The notes: generated by a model not told the origin, from the sequence alone. A DNA stretch of 64,000 nt from Dermatophilus congolensis (GCF_900187045.1 NZ_LT906453.1:1550001-1614000), one strand, 5' to 3'. Positions 25,715 to 35,343 are shown, numbered from the stretch's first letter. Made by a program: numbers and translations.

Positions 25715-26857
25715 TTATGACTTGGGTGGGGTGTTGTTGTCGGTGCCTTCTTTGGGTTTGGCGGCGTGGGGTGCCCAGGGCAGGTTGCTGGGCATGAGGA
25801 GGGGGCCGGCGATGCCGCGTGCGGAGAGTGCTTTTTTGCTGTGTTCGCGGATTTCTCGCATGACGCCCCATTGTTGGTCGGCGACGCATTTGGCGAAGAT
25901 GCGGATGGTCATGGTGCCGCCTTCGAGGGATTCGACACCGGCGACGGTGGGTTCTTCGAGGAGGGATTTGCGCCAGCGGGGGTCGATGTAGACGTCGGCG
26001 ACGACGCGTTTGAGGATGGAGATGACTCGGCCTGGGTCTTCTTCGATGGAGACGGGGATGTCGACGGCGCCGGTTTGGAAGCCTTGGGTGCGGTTGGCGA
26101 TGCGGGTGATTTGGCCGTTGCGGACGTACCAGACGACACCGGTTGCGTCGCGGAGTCGGGTGACGCGCAGGGTGACTTCTTCGACGGTGCCGATGGCTTC
26201 GCCGGTGTCGACGAGGTCACCGACGCCGTATTGGTCTTCGAACATCATGAATAGGCCGCTGATGAAGTCTTTGACGATGCTTTGTGCACCGAAGGCGATG
26301 GCGACACCACCGACTCCGGCGGAGGCGATGATCGGGGCCATGTTGATGCCGAGTTCGGTGCCGATCATGAGGGCGGCGGTGACCCAGACGAGGACGGAGA
26401 CGATGCTTCGTAGGAGTGATCCGAGGGTGTCGAGGCGTTGGCCTTGACGGTCGGTGTTGACCAGTCCTGCTTGTTTGACGGCTCGGGCGGCTTTGCGGGC
26501 TCCGCGGCGCATGACGGGCAGTTGGGCGGTGGGCATGGGGTCGACCACGCCGATGCTGCCGGTGTCGCCGGTGGATCTGCGCCATTGGATGGTGCGGATG
26601 AGGGTGTTGATGCCGCGGTGTAGTAGCCAGCGGGCGAGGTAGGCGACGACGAGGATGAAGAGGATTTTTAGGGGGCGGTCTAGGAGCCAGTCGCCTAGGT
26701 CGCTCCATGTGAGGTCGCTGAGTTTGGATAGTGAGAAGGAGGTATTTCCGGTAGGTTCTTTGTCTGCGCCTGTCCCTGTTCGTCCGCTGGTGCCGGTGTG
26801 GATGGGATTACGGATGTCGAGCTTTGCCGTCATCATCATGAGGGTCGTGCCGATCAT
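25715..26857 (-). CDS. MscS-family mechanosensitive channel
   Basis: The 380-residue protein (from the ATG at 26857) has a polar N terminus, a transmembrane helix near residues 60-80 (ILFILVVAYLARWLLHRG), a cytoplasmic loop, then two more helices. The pore-lining TM3 signature GVGGVAIAFGAQSIVKDF lies near residue 195. The beta domain follows (DQYGVGDLVDTGEAIGTVEEVTLRVTRLRDATG). MscS channels open on membrane tension and release solutes during hypo-osmotic shock. An upstream start at 27169 exists but adds a sequence without family resemblance. The first codons lack a clear ribosome-binding site, so the start is uncertain. Confidence 0.9.
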   Translation of the reverse strand: MIGTTLMMMTAKLDIRNPIHTGTSGRTGTGADKEPTGNTSFSLSKLSDLTWSDLGDWLLDRPLKILFILVVAYLARWLLHRGINTLIRTIQWRRSTGDTGSIGVVDPMPTAQLPVMRRGARKAARAVKQAGLVNTDRQGQRLDTLGSLLRSIVSVLVWVTAALMIGTELGINMAPIIASAGVGGVAIAFGAQSIVKDFISGLFMMFEDQYGVGDLVDTGEAIGTVEEVTLRVTRLRDATGVVWYVRNGQITRIANRTQGFQTGAVDIPVSIEEDPGRVISILKRVVADVYIDPRWRKSLLEEPTVAGVESLEGGTMTIRIFAKCVADQQWGVMREIREHSKKALSARGIAGPLLMPSNLPWAPHAAKPKEGTDNNTPPKS

Positions 26858-27076
26858 GTGATTGATTCTTACTGAGGTGGATCGGTACCAGCTGAAAGAG
26901 TGGGTTGGGGTAAGGCGTTTTTGGTGGGTTTTGTGTGTCTTGTATGAGCGGATAGGACTGTGCTGGTAGGCAGCCCATAGGATGCTCGTGGTTGTCGACG
27001 TTGTGCTTGTGGACGCACGCGTTGTTTTTCTTAATTTTTCTTTCCCATTTTCTTTTGTGAAGAAAGGCTTGAATCC

Positions 27077-29281
27077 TTGACTCAGATGGAGCACCCTTCG
27101 CAGGTCCTGGCGGACCTGGCTCGCGCTTATGGTGTCGCGACCGAGTACGACAACTGGAAGGGTGAGCACGTCATTGTTAGCGCCGAGACGATTCGGGCGG
27201 TGTTGGGCGCGTTCGATGTGGATGCTTCGGATGATGCGGCGGCGTCGCGGGCGTTACGTGAGCGGGAGGATGAGCCGTGGTTACGAACTTTGCCGGCGTT
27301 TTCGTTAGTGCGGGCGGGGGAGGGTGGCCGTGTTGCGGTGCATGTGCCTCATGGTGAGCCGGTGCGGGTGTGGGTGGAGTTGGAGGATCGGGCAGGTGTG
27401 CGTGATCTGAGGCAGTTGGATGTGTGGGTGGATCCGCGCATGGTTAATGGTGCGTTGGTGGGTGAGGCGACGTTTGAGTTGCCGGGTGATTTGCCGTTGG
27501 GGTGGCATTCGTTGCATGCCGAGGTGTCGGGTTCTGTTGAGGGGGTTGGGCAGGGCACGCTTGTGGTGGTTCCGGCGGTGTTGGATGTGCCTGAGCCGGT
27601 GGCTTCTTCGGGTGCTCGTGGGGTGGCGACGCAGATTTATCAGGTGCGTACCCGTCGTTCTTGGGGGATGGGTGATTTCGCGGATCTGGGTGATACGTGT
27701 GTGTGGGCGGGGCGTGATTTGGGTGCCGATTTTGTGTTGGTGAACCCGGTGCATGCGGCTGCTCCTGTTCCTCCGATTGAGCCGTCGCCGTATTTGCCGA
27801 CGTCGCGCCGGTTTGTGGATACGAGTTATATCCGTCCTGAGGATGTGCCTGAGTTGGCGTATGCCGATGAGGGTGTGCAGGCGTTGGTGGCTCGGTGTGC
27901 TCGTCAGGGTCGGGCGTTGAATGAGCGGGACAGCATTGAGCGCAATGTGTTGGTTCCGCTCAAGCGTGAGGCTTTGCATGCGTTGTATGAGGTGCCGCGG
28001 TCGGTGCGTCGTCAGTTGGAGTTTGAGCAGTTCTGTCAGGAGCAGGGGCAGCCGCTGATTGATTTCGCGACGTGGTGTGCGTTGATCGCTGATGGTTCGG
28101 TCAGTGATGCGCAGTGGCGGGAGTTGTTCTTCTCGCCGCAGGCTCCTGCGGTGGAGCAGTTCCGGGATGAGCACGTCGAGGATGTCGGGTTCGAGATGTG
28201 GCTGCAGTGGGTTGCTGATGCGCAGTTGGCGCAGGTGCAGCGTTCAGCTGTGGATGCGGGCATGAGTGTTGGTGTTTTGAAGGATATGGCGGTGGGTGTG
28301 CATCCGGCGGGTGCGGATGCGTGGTCGTTGGGGTCGGTGTTGGCTCGTGGGGTGACGGTGGGGGCTCCGCCGGATGCGTACAGCCAGTTGGGTCAGGATT
28401 GGAGTCAGCCGCCGTGGCGTCCGGATCGTCTTGTGGAGACGGGGTATCGCCCGTTCCGGGACATGATTCGGGCGGCGTTGCGTCATTCGGGTGGTATGCG
28501 TATTGATCACATCATTGGGTTTTTCCGGTTGTGGTGGGTCCCTGCTGGGAAGAAGCCGCTGGATGGGACGTATGTGCGTCTGGATCATGAGGCGATGATC
28601 GGCATTCTCGTGCTGGAGGCCCAGCGTGCTGGTGCTGTGATTGTTGGTGAGGATTTGGGCACGGTGGAGCCGTGGGTGCGTGACTACTTGAGTGGTCGGG
28701 GCATTTTGGGCACGTCGATTTTCTGGTTTGAGCAGGATGAGGCCGGTTTCCGGCAGCCGGAGACGTATCGCCGGTTGTGTTTGTCGTCGGTGACGACGCA
28801 TGATTTGCCGCCTACGGCTGGGTATTTGGAGGGTGAGCACGTCAAGGTTCGTGACCGGTTGGGCATGTTTACTCAGCAGGTTGAGAAGGAGTGGGAGGCC
28901 TTCCATGATGAGCGGCACCGGGTGTTGTGCCGTCTTTCTGAGCGGGGTCTTGTTGATGTGCCCAGTGGTGATGGTGTTGATGCCCGCACGATCGCGGCTG
29001 AGGATGATCTCGTTGCTCACCGAGCTGGGTCGGTGGTGGAGGCGCTGCATCGGTATGTGTCGTGGACGCCGTCGTTGTTGGTGTCGGTGGCGATGGCTGA
29101 TTTGGCTGGGGATCGCCGGGGTGTGAATCAGCCTGGAACTAATGATGAGTACCCGAACTGGCGGGTTCCGTTGGCTGGCCCTGATGGTGTTCCTATGTTT
29201 TTGGAGGAGTTGGTGCAGTCTCGTCGGGCTAAGGCGTTGGCTGCGTGTATTGAGCGTGGTGTTCCACGTTGTGAAGCTTGA
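27077..29281 (+). CDS. malQ: 4-alpha-glucanotransferase (amylomaltase)
   Basis: The 734-residue GH77 enzyme transfers glucan chains between 1,4-alpha-glucans and releases glucose, in maltodextrin/glycogen metabolism. An N-terminal extension of about 170 residues with beta-sandwich character is normal for actinobacterial MalQ. The catalytic part has SRRFVDTSYIRPEDVPE, GVLKDMAVGVHPAGADAW, the nucleophile Asp in GMRIDHIIGFFRLWW (about 474), acid Glu in VGEDLGTV (about 527) and Asp in TTHDLPPTAGY (about 575). The start is a TTG, 9 bases after GAAGAAAGG; an ATG at 27086 is too far from that site. A 54-bp palindrome follows the gene. The nearby glucosidase fusion suggests a role in alpha-glucan breakdown. 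Confidence 0.93.
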   Translation: MTQMEHPSQVLADLARAYGVATEYDNWKGEHVIVSAETIRAVLGAFDVDASDDAAASRALREREDEPWLRTLPAFSLVRAGEGGRVAVHVPHGEPVRVWVELEDRAGVRDLRQLDVWVDPRMVNGALVGEATFELPGDLPLGWHSLHAEVSGSVEGVGQGTLVVVPAVLDVPEPVASSGARGVATQIYQVRTRRSWGMGDFADLGDTCVWAGRDLGADFVLVNPVHAAAPVPPIEPSPYLPTSRRFVDTSYIRPEDVPELAYADEGVQALVARCARQGRALNERDSIERNVLVPLKREALHALYEVPRSVRRQLEFEQFCQEQGQPLIDFATWCALIADGSVSDAQWRELFFSPQAPAVEQFRDEHVEDVGFEMWLQWVADAQLAQVQRSAVDAGMSVGVLKDMAVGVHPAGADAWSLGSVLARGVTVGAPPDAYSQLGQDWSQPPWRPDRLVETGYRPFRDMIRAALRHSGGMRIDHIIGFFRLWWVPAGKKPLDGTYVRLDHEAMIGILVLEAQRAGAVIVGEDLGTVEPWVRDYLSGRGILGTSIFWFEQDEAGFRQPETYRRLCLSSVTTHDLPPTAGYLEGEHVKVRDRLGMFTQQVEKEWEAFHDERHRVLCRLSERGLVDVPSGDGVDARTIAAEDDLVAHRAGSVVEALHRYVSWTPSLLVSVAMADLAGDRRGVNQPGTNDEYPNWRVPLAGPDGVPMFLEELVQSRRAKALAACIERGVPRCEA

Positions 29282-29429
29282 TGCGTTGGCGCGGCTCCTC
29301 TTCGACTTCGACCTGAAGATCGGCCACTTTCTCGTGTCTTAGGGGGCCACGCTGGGCATGACCGGTGTTCATGGGGCATGTCCTACCTGATTGGGTAGGC
29401 ACTTCTACAGATCAGCAGGGCGTGTTCAT

Positions 29430-29483
29430 GAGAGCCTGGGCCGTCATCCTGCCCTCGAGGGCAGGATGACGGCCCAGGCTCTC
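29430..29483. terminator. perfect 54-bp palindrome
   Basis: Bases 29430-29456 are the exact reverse complement of 29457-29483, centred on CTCGAG, with no unpaired loop. It lies 150 bp after malQ and 57 bp before the end of the convergent secreted-protein gene, so it is probably a shared transcription terminator. There is no T run. The length and perfection are unusual compared with other hairpins in this window, all of which have a loop or are shorter. Confidence 0.7.
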
Positions 29484-29539
29484 AACTGCTTCTTACCTCC
29501 GATGCCGGCCAGGTCTGGGTGCCCGCCGTGCACGGCGGC

Positions 29540-30097
29540 TCATTTCGGCCCCGAAGTCGCAGCTTCGATGACGTCTTCCATCCCTGCCTGAGCGGGTTCT
29601 TCCGTGCCCTTCACCTCTTGACCCTGCACTTCTTCTTCGGTCAGGACCCAGCGTCCGTTTTCAGTAGCAAATCGTGCGGTGCGGTCCGTTGCGGTCTCCA
29701 TGGTCGCGGGTGCCCCTTCTGAAACTGCGGCAGCGCTGCGATTGAGAACCGTGTCAATCCGATACTTGACCTCAGCTTTTCCGTTCGAGGTTCTTACCTG
29801 CGTGACCTTTACAGCGACCTTGGCTGCCGTGAAGGTGTCGATGTCTTGGTCGCGCTCGGCTGTGGCGCGAATCGAGGCGATCTCCTTGGTTGCCTGGTTT
29901 TCCATGGGGCGGGATAGGTTCTTCGGCGTCGCTGGCAGCGACTGCGTGACCACCATGGCCTGGGCGCGAGCTTCGTTGAGGTTGGTGATGCTGATTGTCG
30001 CTGTCCCTGGGTCCCATGGAACGGTGGGTGCTGGCGCTACCTGTGGAGCCGTGCTGGCCAGTAGTAGCGAGGCGGATGCGATGACTGCACACTTCAT
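29540..30097 (-). CDS. secreted hypothetical protein
   Basis: The 185-residue protein starts at an ATG with an excellent ribosome-binding site (AAGGAGG, 5 bases upstream). A short signal peptide (MKCAVIASASLLLASTA) ends near residue 18-20. The mature protein is charged, with a helix around NEARAQAMVVTQSLPATPK. Its second half alternates strands (VAVKVTQVRTSNGKAEVKY, RFATENGRWVLTEEE), which would fit an NTF2/SnoaL-like or Mce-associated fold, but I cannot confirm it. The C-terminal tail is acidic and rich in Glu. Function unknown. Confidence 0.75.
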   Translation of the reverse strand: MKCAVIASASLLLASTAPQVAPAPTVPWDPGTATISITNLNEARAQAMVVTQSLPATPKNLSRPMENQATKEIASIRATAERDQDIDTFTAAKVAVKVTQVRTSNGKAEVKYRIDTVLNRSAAAVSEGAPATMETATDRTARFATENGRWVLTEEEVQGQEVKGTEEPAQAGMEDVIEAATSGPK

Positions 30098-30314
30098 GAC
30101 AGCCTCCTTGTTGCCAGACGCATCCATGTGACACGTCTCGTGAGCGCATTAGATCATTGATGTTTCCTCACTAGGTGGATCTTGGAAAGCTAGTCGTCCT
30201 GTGTTGAGCTACAACGCGGACGCGGTGTGGCATAGGCACATCTTCGGCCCGACGGCGCGCGGCATTGGTGCGCGCATGACGCATCAATCACGCGGCTCTC
30301 TCCTGTTCCCAGGT

Positions 30315-30373
30315 AAACCTGTGGTGGCCTTGCCCTCCCTTCTTAGAAGGAAGGGCAAGGCCACCACAGGTTT
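30315..30373 (-). terminator. long terminator hairpin after pepN
   Basis: A stem of about 29 bp (AAACCTGTGGTGGCCTTGCC... at 30315 against the arm ending in GGTTT at 30373) with a single mismatch and almost no loop lies 8 bp past the pepN stop. On the minus strand it is positioned as the pepN terminator. Confidence 0.75.
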
Positions 30374-30381
30374 TGGTGTTT

Positions 30382-32949
30382 TTAGCTTTGTGCGTCGCGC
30401 TCTTGGGCGGCTAGGGCGCGGGCTGCTACGTCGCGGCGTTCGTTCACTAGGCGTAGTAGCGCGTCGGGGGCGTCGGTGTTGGCCTCTAGCCATGTTTGGG
30501 TGGCTTCGAGGAGTTCGCGTGAGGCCAGCACTGCGGGGTAGAACGCTTCGACGATCGATTCGGTGATCGCGTGGGTGCGGGTGCGTTCGATGTCACGCAG
30601 CATTGCGTGGTAGCGCGGGATGTATGGCGTCAGTAGCGATAGGTCATTAGCGCGCACGAAGCCTTGTGCGGTGGCTTCGATCATTGAGTTGGGCAGGCTG
30701 TCTTCTTCGATTGCTCTGGCCCAGGCTGCTTCTTTGGCTTCGGCGGTGGGGATGGATGCGCGGGCGCGGGCTCCGCGTTCGCGGCCGGTTGCGGTGCGGT
30801 CTTTTTCTTCTTCGGCGGCGATTTCTTCGACGGTGGCGCGTCCTCCTGCTGCTAGGGATGTCAGGAGTGTCCAGCGCATTTCTGTGTCGATGTCCAGGCC
30901 AGGGAGGGTTTGGGTGCCGTCCAGGAGTGCGCGGATGCGTTCTAGTTGGGTGTCGGTGGTGGCCCAGGTGGCTGCGGCGGTGACGAGTTGGAGTTGTGCG
31001 TCGGAGCCTGGTTGGGCGTTGTTGGCTAGTTCTGCGAGTTTGTCGCCTAGCTCGATGGTGGTGGTGTCGCGGGTGTGGGGTGCGACGTACATCTTGGCGG
31101 TGGTGGTGATTTGGGAGATGAGGCTGCGTCGCAGGGTTGAGTCGAGGTCGTCGGCGAGGAATTGCAGCCCGATGTTGATGAAGGTGCGGGCTGGTAGTGC
31201 GGCGTCGCGGGTCATGTCCCATAGGGAGCCTAGGACGACGGCGCGGGCGAGGCTGTCGACGATGGCGTGTGGGTGGGCCATGACGGTGGTTAGGGATGTG
31301 TCGTCGAGTCGGACTTTGGCGTAGCCGAGGTCGTCGTCGTTGAGGAGGAGTAGGTCGGGGCGGCGTAGGCCAGCTAGTGCGGAGATTTCGGTGCTTTCTC
31401 CGTCGATTTCGGCGTGGATGAGGTCGCGGCGGGTCAGGATGGGGGTGGTGCCGGTTGTGTCGAGGTCGTAGAGCCCGATGCGGATGGTGTGGGGGCGCAG
31501 GGTGGGGTGGGTGGTGGTGGCGGTTTGGATGACTCGTACCGATTCCATGAGGGTGGTGTCGGTGTCTGCGGTGTCGATTTCGGCGTGGAGGGTGTTGACG
31601 CCTGCGGTTTCGAGCCAGAGGCTGGACCATTGGCTGAGTTGGCGGCCGGAGGCTGCTTCGAGTTCGGCGAGCAGGTCGGTCAGGGTGGTGTTTCCGTAGG
31701 CGTAGGCGTTGAAGTAGTTGCGTAGTGCGGTGGTGAATGCTTCACGGCCGACGTAGGCGACGAGTTGTTTGAGGACGGAGGCGCCTTTGGCGTAGGTGAT
31801 GCCGTCGAAGTTGACGACGACGTCTTCTAGGTCGCGGATGGGGGCGACGATGGGGTGGGTGGTGGAGCGTTGGTCTTGGTCGTAGGCCCATGCTTTTTCG
31901 CTGGCGGCGAAGGTTGTCCAGGCTTCTGTCCAGCGGGTGGCTTCTGCTTGGGCGGCGGTGCTTGCCCATTCGGCGAAGGATTCGTTGAGCCATAGGTCGT
32001 TCCACCAGCGCATGGTGACGAGGTTTCCGAACCACATGTGGGCTAGTTCGTGCAGGATTGTCAGGGCGCGGCGTTCGATGATTGCTTCGGTGACGCGGCC
32101 GCGGAATACGTACATTTCGTTGAAGGTGACGGCGCCGACGTTTTCCATTGCGCCGAAGTTGTATTCGGGTGTGAAGATCTGGTCGTACTTGTCGAACGGG
32201 TAGGCGAGGTCGAATTCTTTTTCGTAGTAGTCGAATCCGCGTTTGGTGATGTCGAAGATGTTGTCGGTGTCTAGGTGGGGCATCAGGGAGCGGCGGGCTA
32301 GTAGGCGCAAGGGGATGGTGCGCCCGTCGCCGGTGGTGACGCTGTCGCTGACGGATGCGTAGGGGCCGGCGATGACTGCGGTGACGTATGGGGGAAGGAT
32401 CGCGGTGGGCGGGAATGTCCAGGTGGTGTTGTCGCCGTTTTCTTCGGTGGTGTCGACATTTTGAGTGGAGATGACTTCCCATTCCCGTGGTGCGGTGACG
32501 GTGAATTGGAAGGTGGCTTTGAGGTCGGGTTGTTCGAATACGGGGAAGACGCGGCGGGTGTCTGCGACTTCGAATTGGGTGTAGAGGTAGACCTGGTCGT
32601 CGGCGGGGTCGACGAAGCGGTGGAGGCCTTCACCGCTGTTCATGTAGGCGCCGGTGGCGGTGATGTCGAGTTCGTTGTGTTCGGCTAGGTCTGTGAGCCG
32701 GATGCGTGAGTCGGCGAAGTGTTCTGCTGGGTTGAGGGTGCGTCCGTTGAGGGTGATGGATTCGACGCTGGGGCCGATGAAGTCGATGAAGGTCTCGGCG
32801 CCGGGGGTGACGGCGTCGAAGCGGACGCGCGTGCGGGTGGAGAAGGTGGTGGGGCCGCCGTTGAGTGCGAGGGTGATGTTGTACTCGTGGACCTTCAGGA
32901 GTTCGGCGCGTTCGGCGGCTTCCTGACGTGTCAGGTTCTCGGCAGGCAC
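30382..32949 (-). CDS. pepN: aminopeptidase N (M1 zinc metallopeptidase)
   Basis: The 855-residue cytosolic enzyme removes N-terminal residues from peptides. The N-terminal beta domain covers residues 1-210. The substrate-recognition motif GAMEN is at 266-270, and the zinc site HELAH at 300-304 pairs with the third ligand Glu323 in NESFAEW. The C-terminal half is a helical ERAP1-like domain, as in actinobacterial PepN of 850-870 residues. Translation starts at GTG, preceded by GGAGGAA. It is monocistronic, divergent from rpiB, and ends at the hairpin at 30315-30373. Confidence 0.95.
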   Translation of the reverse strand: MPAENLTRQEAAERAELLKVHEYNITLALNGGPTTFSTRTRVRFDAVTPGAETFIDFIGPSVESITLNGRTLNPAEHFADSRIRLTDLAEHNELDITATGAYMNSGEGLHRFVDPADDQVYLYTQFEVADTRRVFPVFEQPDLKATFQFTVTAPREWEVISTQNVDTTEENGDNTTWTFPPTAILPPYVTAVIAGPYASVSDSVTTGDGRTIPLRLLARRSLMPHLDTDNIFDITKRGFDYYEKEFDLAYPFDKYDQIFTPEYNFGAMENVGAVTFNEMYVFRGRVTEAIIERRALTILHELAHMWFGNLVTMRWWNDLWLNESFAEWASTAAQAEATRWTEAWTTFAASEKAWAYDQDQRSTTHPIVAPIRDLEDVVVNFDGITYAKGASVLKQLVAYVGREAFTTALRNYFNAYAYGNTTLTDLLAELEAASGRQLSQWSSLWLETAGVNTLHAEIDTADTDTTLMESVRVIQTATTTHPTLRPHTIRIGLYDLDTTGTTPILTRRDLIHAEIDGESTEISALAGLRRPDLLLLNDDDLGYAKVRLDDTSLTTVMAHPHAIVDSLARAVVLGSLWDMTRDAALPARTFINIGLQFLADDLDSTLRRSLISQITTTAKMYVAPHTRDTTTIELGDKLAELANNAQPGSDAQLQLVTAAATWATTDTQLERIRALLDGTQTLPGLDIDTEMRWTLLTSLAAGGRATVEEIAAEEEKDRTATGRERGARARASIPTAEAKEAAWARAIEEDSLPNSMIEATAQGFVRANDLSLLTPYIPRYHAMLRDIERTRTHAITESIVEAFYPAVLASRELLEATQTWLEANTDAPDALLRLVNERRDVAARALAAQERDAQS

Positions 32950-33238
32950 GGGGTTCCTCCTGTGTTTTCTCGTGGCGGGGTGGGGCCGGTAGGGCTCATT
33001 GTCGTCACGATGTAGGCGTGTTTGGGGTTCAGCATGGCATGGACGGCGCTGCGTCGGGAGGCTCTGGGGGCTGTAGGTGGGGGATTGGTGAGCGGGTTTC
33101 TCTTATGGCTGTTGTGAATGGGGCCTGGGGCGGGGGTTGTGCTGTGCGGGTGGCACACTGGGCGTGTGGTCGGCGTGTGGAGTCGGCTGGTTTTGTTCTC
33201 GGGCTGCGCGTGTGGCCGTTGTGTATGAGGAGTGTGTG

Positions 33239-33703
33239 ATGCGGGTTCATTTTGGTTCGGACCATGCTGCGTTCGAGCTCAAGGGTGTGCTGATGGAGCA
33301 TGTGCGTTCGCTGGGTCATGAGGTGGTCGATCACGGGCCGCTGGAGTATGACGCTTTGGACGACTACCCGGTGTTTGTTGTGCCTGCTGCTGAGGCGGTG
33401 CGTGAGGATGCTGGCTCCTTTGGTGTTGTTTTGGGTGGTTCTGGTAACGGTGAGCAGATCGCGGCGAACAAGGTCAAGGGGGTGCGGTGCGCGTTGGGTC
33501 ACAGCGTTCAGACGGCGCAGTTGGCGCGTGAGCACAACAATGCCCAGTGTTTGGCTATTGGGGCGCGTACGTCGTCGGTGGAGTTGGCCAAGGAGATGGT
33601 GACGGCCTTTTTGCAGACGCCGTTCTCTGGTGATGAGCGGCATGAGCGCCGGTTGGCGATGCTGGAGTCGTATGAGTCCACTGGTGAGAAGCCGCAGGCA
33701 TGA
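33239..33703 (+). CDS. rpiB: ribose-5-phosphate isomerase B
   Basis: The 154-residue enzyme interconverts ribose-5-phosphate and ribulose-5-phosphate in the pentose phosphate pathway. It opens with MRVHFGSDHAAFELK, containing the substrate-binding Asp-His, and has GGSGNGEQIAANKVKGVRCALG. The Glu in GNGE is the base used by mycobacterial-type RpiB, where other bacteria use Cys. I chose the ATG at 33239 because GAGGAG lies 7 bases upstream; the longer frame from 33137 adds unrelated residues. A terminator hairpin follows at 33725-33760. It could supply or drain the pentose phosphates made by the ula-like locus at 55.7-61.5 kb, but the two loci are far apart. Confidence 0.93.
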   Translation: MRVHFGSDHAAFELKGVLMEHVRSLGHEVVDHGPLEYDALDDYPVFVVPAAEAVREDAGSFGVVLGGSGNGEQIAANKVKGVRCALGHSVQTAQLAREHNNAQCLAIGARTSSVELAKEMVTAFLQTPFSGDERHERRLAMLESYESTGEKPQA

Positions 33704-33724
33704 TTGTTGCGTAGTCGCGAAAAA

Positions 33725-33760
33725 GGTGAAGCGGCGAGGTGTTTACCTCGCCGCTTCACC
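33725..33760. terminator. terminator hairpin after rpiB
   Basis: A perfect 16-bp stem (GGTGAAGCGGCGAGGT against ACCTCGCCGCTTCACC) with a GTTT loop lies between rpiB and the convergent tRNA-Gly gene, so it can end both transcripts. Confidence 0.85.
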
Positions 33761-33766
33761 TGAGTT

Positions 33767-33840
33767 TGGAGCGGGTGACGAGAATCGAACTCGCGTAATC
33801 AGTTTGGAAGACTGAGGCTCTACCATTGAGCTACACCCGC
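33767..33840 (-). tRNA. tRNA-Gly (anticodon TCC)
   Basis: The minus strand folds as a 74-nt cloverleaf with acceptor GCGGGTG/CACCCGC, T arm GAGTTCGATTCTC and encoded CCA at 33767-33769. The anticodon loop CTTCCAA gives anticodon TCC (codon GGA). Confidence 0.95.
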
Positions 33841-34027
33841 ACGTGAACGGCGTTAACGCCGATCACCCGGTGGTCCCGCCCAGGAGTACATCGTTCTTCA
33901 CACATGAAGATCTTTGTTCTCGCGGGTGACCTTCCGCTTAAGAAAGTGTGCCACAGGGTGGCCCCGGTCGAAAAATGTAATGGTGAGAGCGGGAAATAAG
34001 CGGTTTTTGCGTGGGTGACAGCGGCGC

Positions 34028-35062
34028 TCAACGGCGGGTGGCGACCTGCCGTTGCTCCTCGACGACTTCACTAATGGCGCGTTGGTAGCTGTCCAGGTCG
34101 GTCATGATTGTGCTGATTTCTTCGATTCCTTGGACGGCGCTTTGGGCGTCGTTGCGGATTGTGTCGACCTGGGTGGCGATGTCGTGGGTGGCTTGTGAGG
34201 TTTCGTTGGCGAGTTCTTTGACCTCGTTGGCCACGACGGCGAAGCCTTTGCCTGCTTCTCCGGCGCGGGCGGCTTCGATGGTGGCGTTGAGGGCCAGCAG
34301 GTTGGTTTGGGCGGCAATGCTGGTGATCAGCTCAACCACTTGGCCGATCTTTGTGCTGCTCTCGTCGAGCTTTGCCATACGGCTTGAGGAGGAGGTCACT
34401 GCCGAGACAGCTCGGTTTGCTGCATTAGCTAGTTGTTCGCTGACTCTGGCAAGTTGCGCCGAAGAGTCACGCAGTCGTTCGGCTGTTTCTTCGGCTTCGG
34501 CGACGAGTTGCTTGGTTTGGTGGATGTCGTGCAGGGCTCCAGCCACGCGGATAGGTACGCCGTTTGATCCGCGCAGGGTCGCCCCTGAGGCGCGGAACCA
34601 TTTGTAATCGCCGTTTTTGAGCTGTAGGCGGTATTCGATGTCGAAGGGGGTGCGCCCGGTGCGGTCATTGAGGTGATCGGAGAATTTTTGAAGGGCCTGT
34701 TCTTTGTCTTCGGGATGGAGGCGTGATGCCCAGCTGTCGAGGACGTTGGGGAAGTCGCGTTCGTCGTTGAAGCCGAGCATGTGGCGGAAATCAGGGCTCC
34801 ACCAGAAGGCGTTGTTGGGGTTGACGGGGTCGCCTGCTTCGACGGTCATGTCCCATAGGCCGATGTCGGAGGCTTTAGTCATGAGGTCGAACCGCATTTT
34901 GACGAAGTCTGCCTCTTCTTTTGCGGCGGCGATTTTGCGGCGTAGTTCGTCGTTTTCTGCTTGGAGGGTTGCGTCTTCATCTGTGTATATGAAGGGCTGG
35001 TGGTTGTCGCCAAAGGGGGATGGTGTGGCGTTCGGCGCGGTGCCGCGTCGGAAAAGGGGCAT
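34028..35062 (-). CDS. soluble PAS-domain chemoreceptor (methyl-accepting chemotaxis protein)
   Basis: The 344-residue protein has no transmembrane segment. A coiled coil at about 30-60 ([21 protein letters not shown]) leads to a PAS/PAC domain at 60-185 ([53 protein letters not shown]). The MCP signalling hairpin follows, with the tip sequence [29 protein letters not shown]-type near 262-290, ending soon after at residue 344. It would pass an intracellular signal to CheA/CheW, which are not in this window. The ATG at 35062 has GGAGG 7 bases upstream; the longer upstream frame runs through tRNA-Pro and is rejected. The shortened MCP domain may lack the full set of methylation helices. Confidence 0.87.
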   Translation of the reverse strand: MPLFRRGTAPNATPSPFGDNHQPFIYTDEDATLQAENDELRRKIAAAKEEADFVKMRFDLMTKASDIGLWDMTVEAGDPVNPNNAFWWSPDFRHMLGFNDERDFPNVLDSWASRLHPEDKEQALQKFSDHLNDRTGRTPFDIEYRLQLKNGDYKWFRASGATLRGSNGVPIRVAGALHDIHQTKQLVAEAEETAERLRDSSAQLARVSEQLANAANRAVSAVTSSSSRMAKLDESSTKIGQVVELITSIAAQTNLLALNATIEAARAGEAGKGFAVVANEVKELANETSQATHDIATQVDTIRNDAQSAVQGIEEISTIMTDLDSYQRAISEVVEEQRQVATRR

Positions 35063-35175
35063 GTTCGACCTCCGTGAGTGCGTGGTCTTCTGATCGGCAC
35101 CGGTGGGGGCAATGTGAGGTGCAGTTGGATGGGCAAGAGGGGCCATCAGTGTTTTTGGGATTTGTTTACAGAAGC

Positions 35176-35207
35176 AAAAATCCCCTTCCACGTGGAAGGG
35201 GATTTTT
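35176..35207 (-). terminator. terminator of tRNA-Pro
   Basis: A perfect 32-bp palindrome begins AAAAATCCCCTTCCAC and ends in GGATTTTT. It is 3 bp past the tRNA-Pro 3' end and gives a run of T on the minus strand, as in a classic intrinsic terminator; it also has one on the plus strand. Confidence 0.85.
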
Positions 35208-35210
35208 AGG

Positions 35211-35287
35211 TGGTCGGGCTGACAGGATTCGAACCTGCGACATCGTGCTCCCAAAGCACGCGCGCTACCAAGCTGCGCCACAGCCCG
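35211..35287 (-). tRNA. tRNA-Pro (anticodon TGG)
   Basis: A 77-nt cloverleaf on the minus strand has acceptor CGGGCTG/CAGCCCG, T arm AGGTTCGAATCCT and encoded CCA at 35211-35213. The anticodon loop TTTGGGA gives anticodon TGG (codon CCA, proline). It starts with C1, as is usual for tRNA-Pro. Confidence 0.95.
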
Positions 35288-35343
35288 TCTGCAGACCAGC
35301 GGTCCGCGGATACCAGTGTAGGGCACAAACAGGGGTGTGAATG

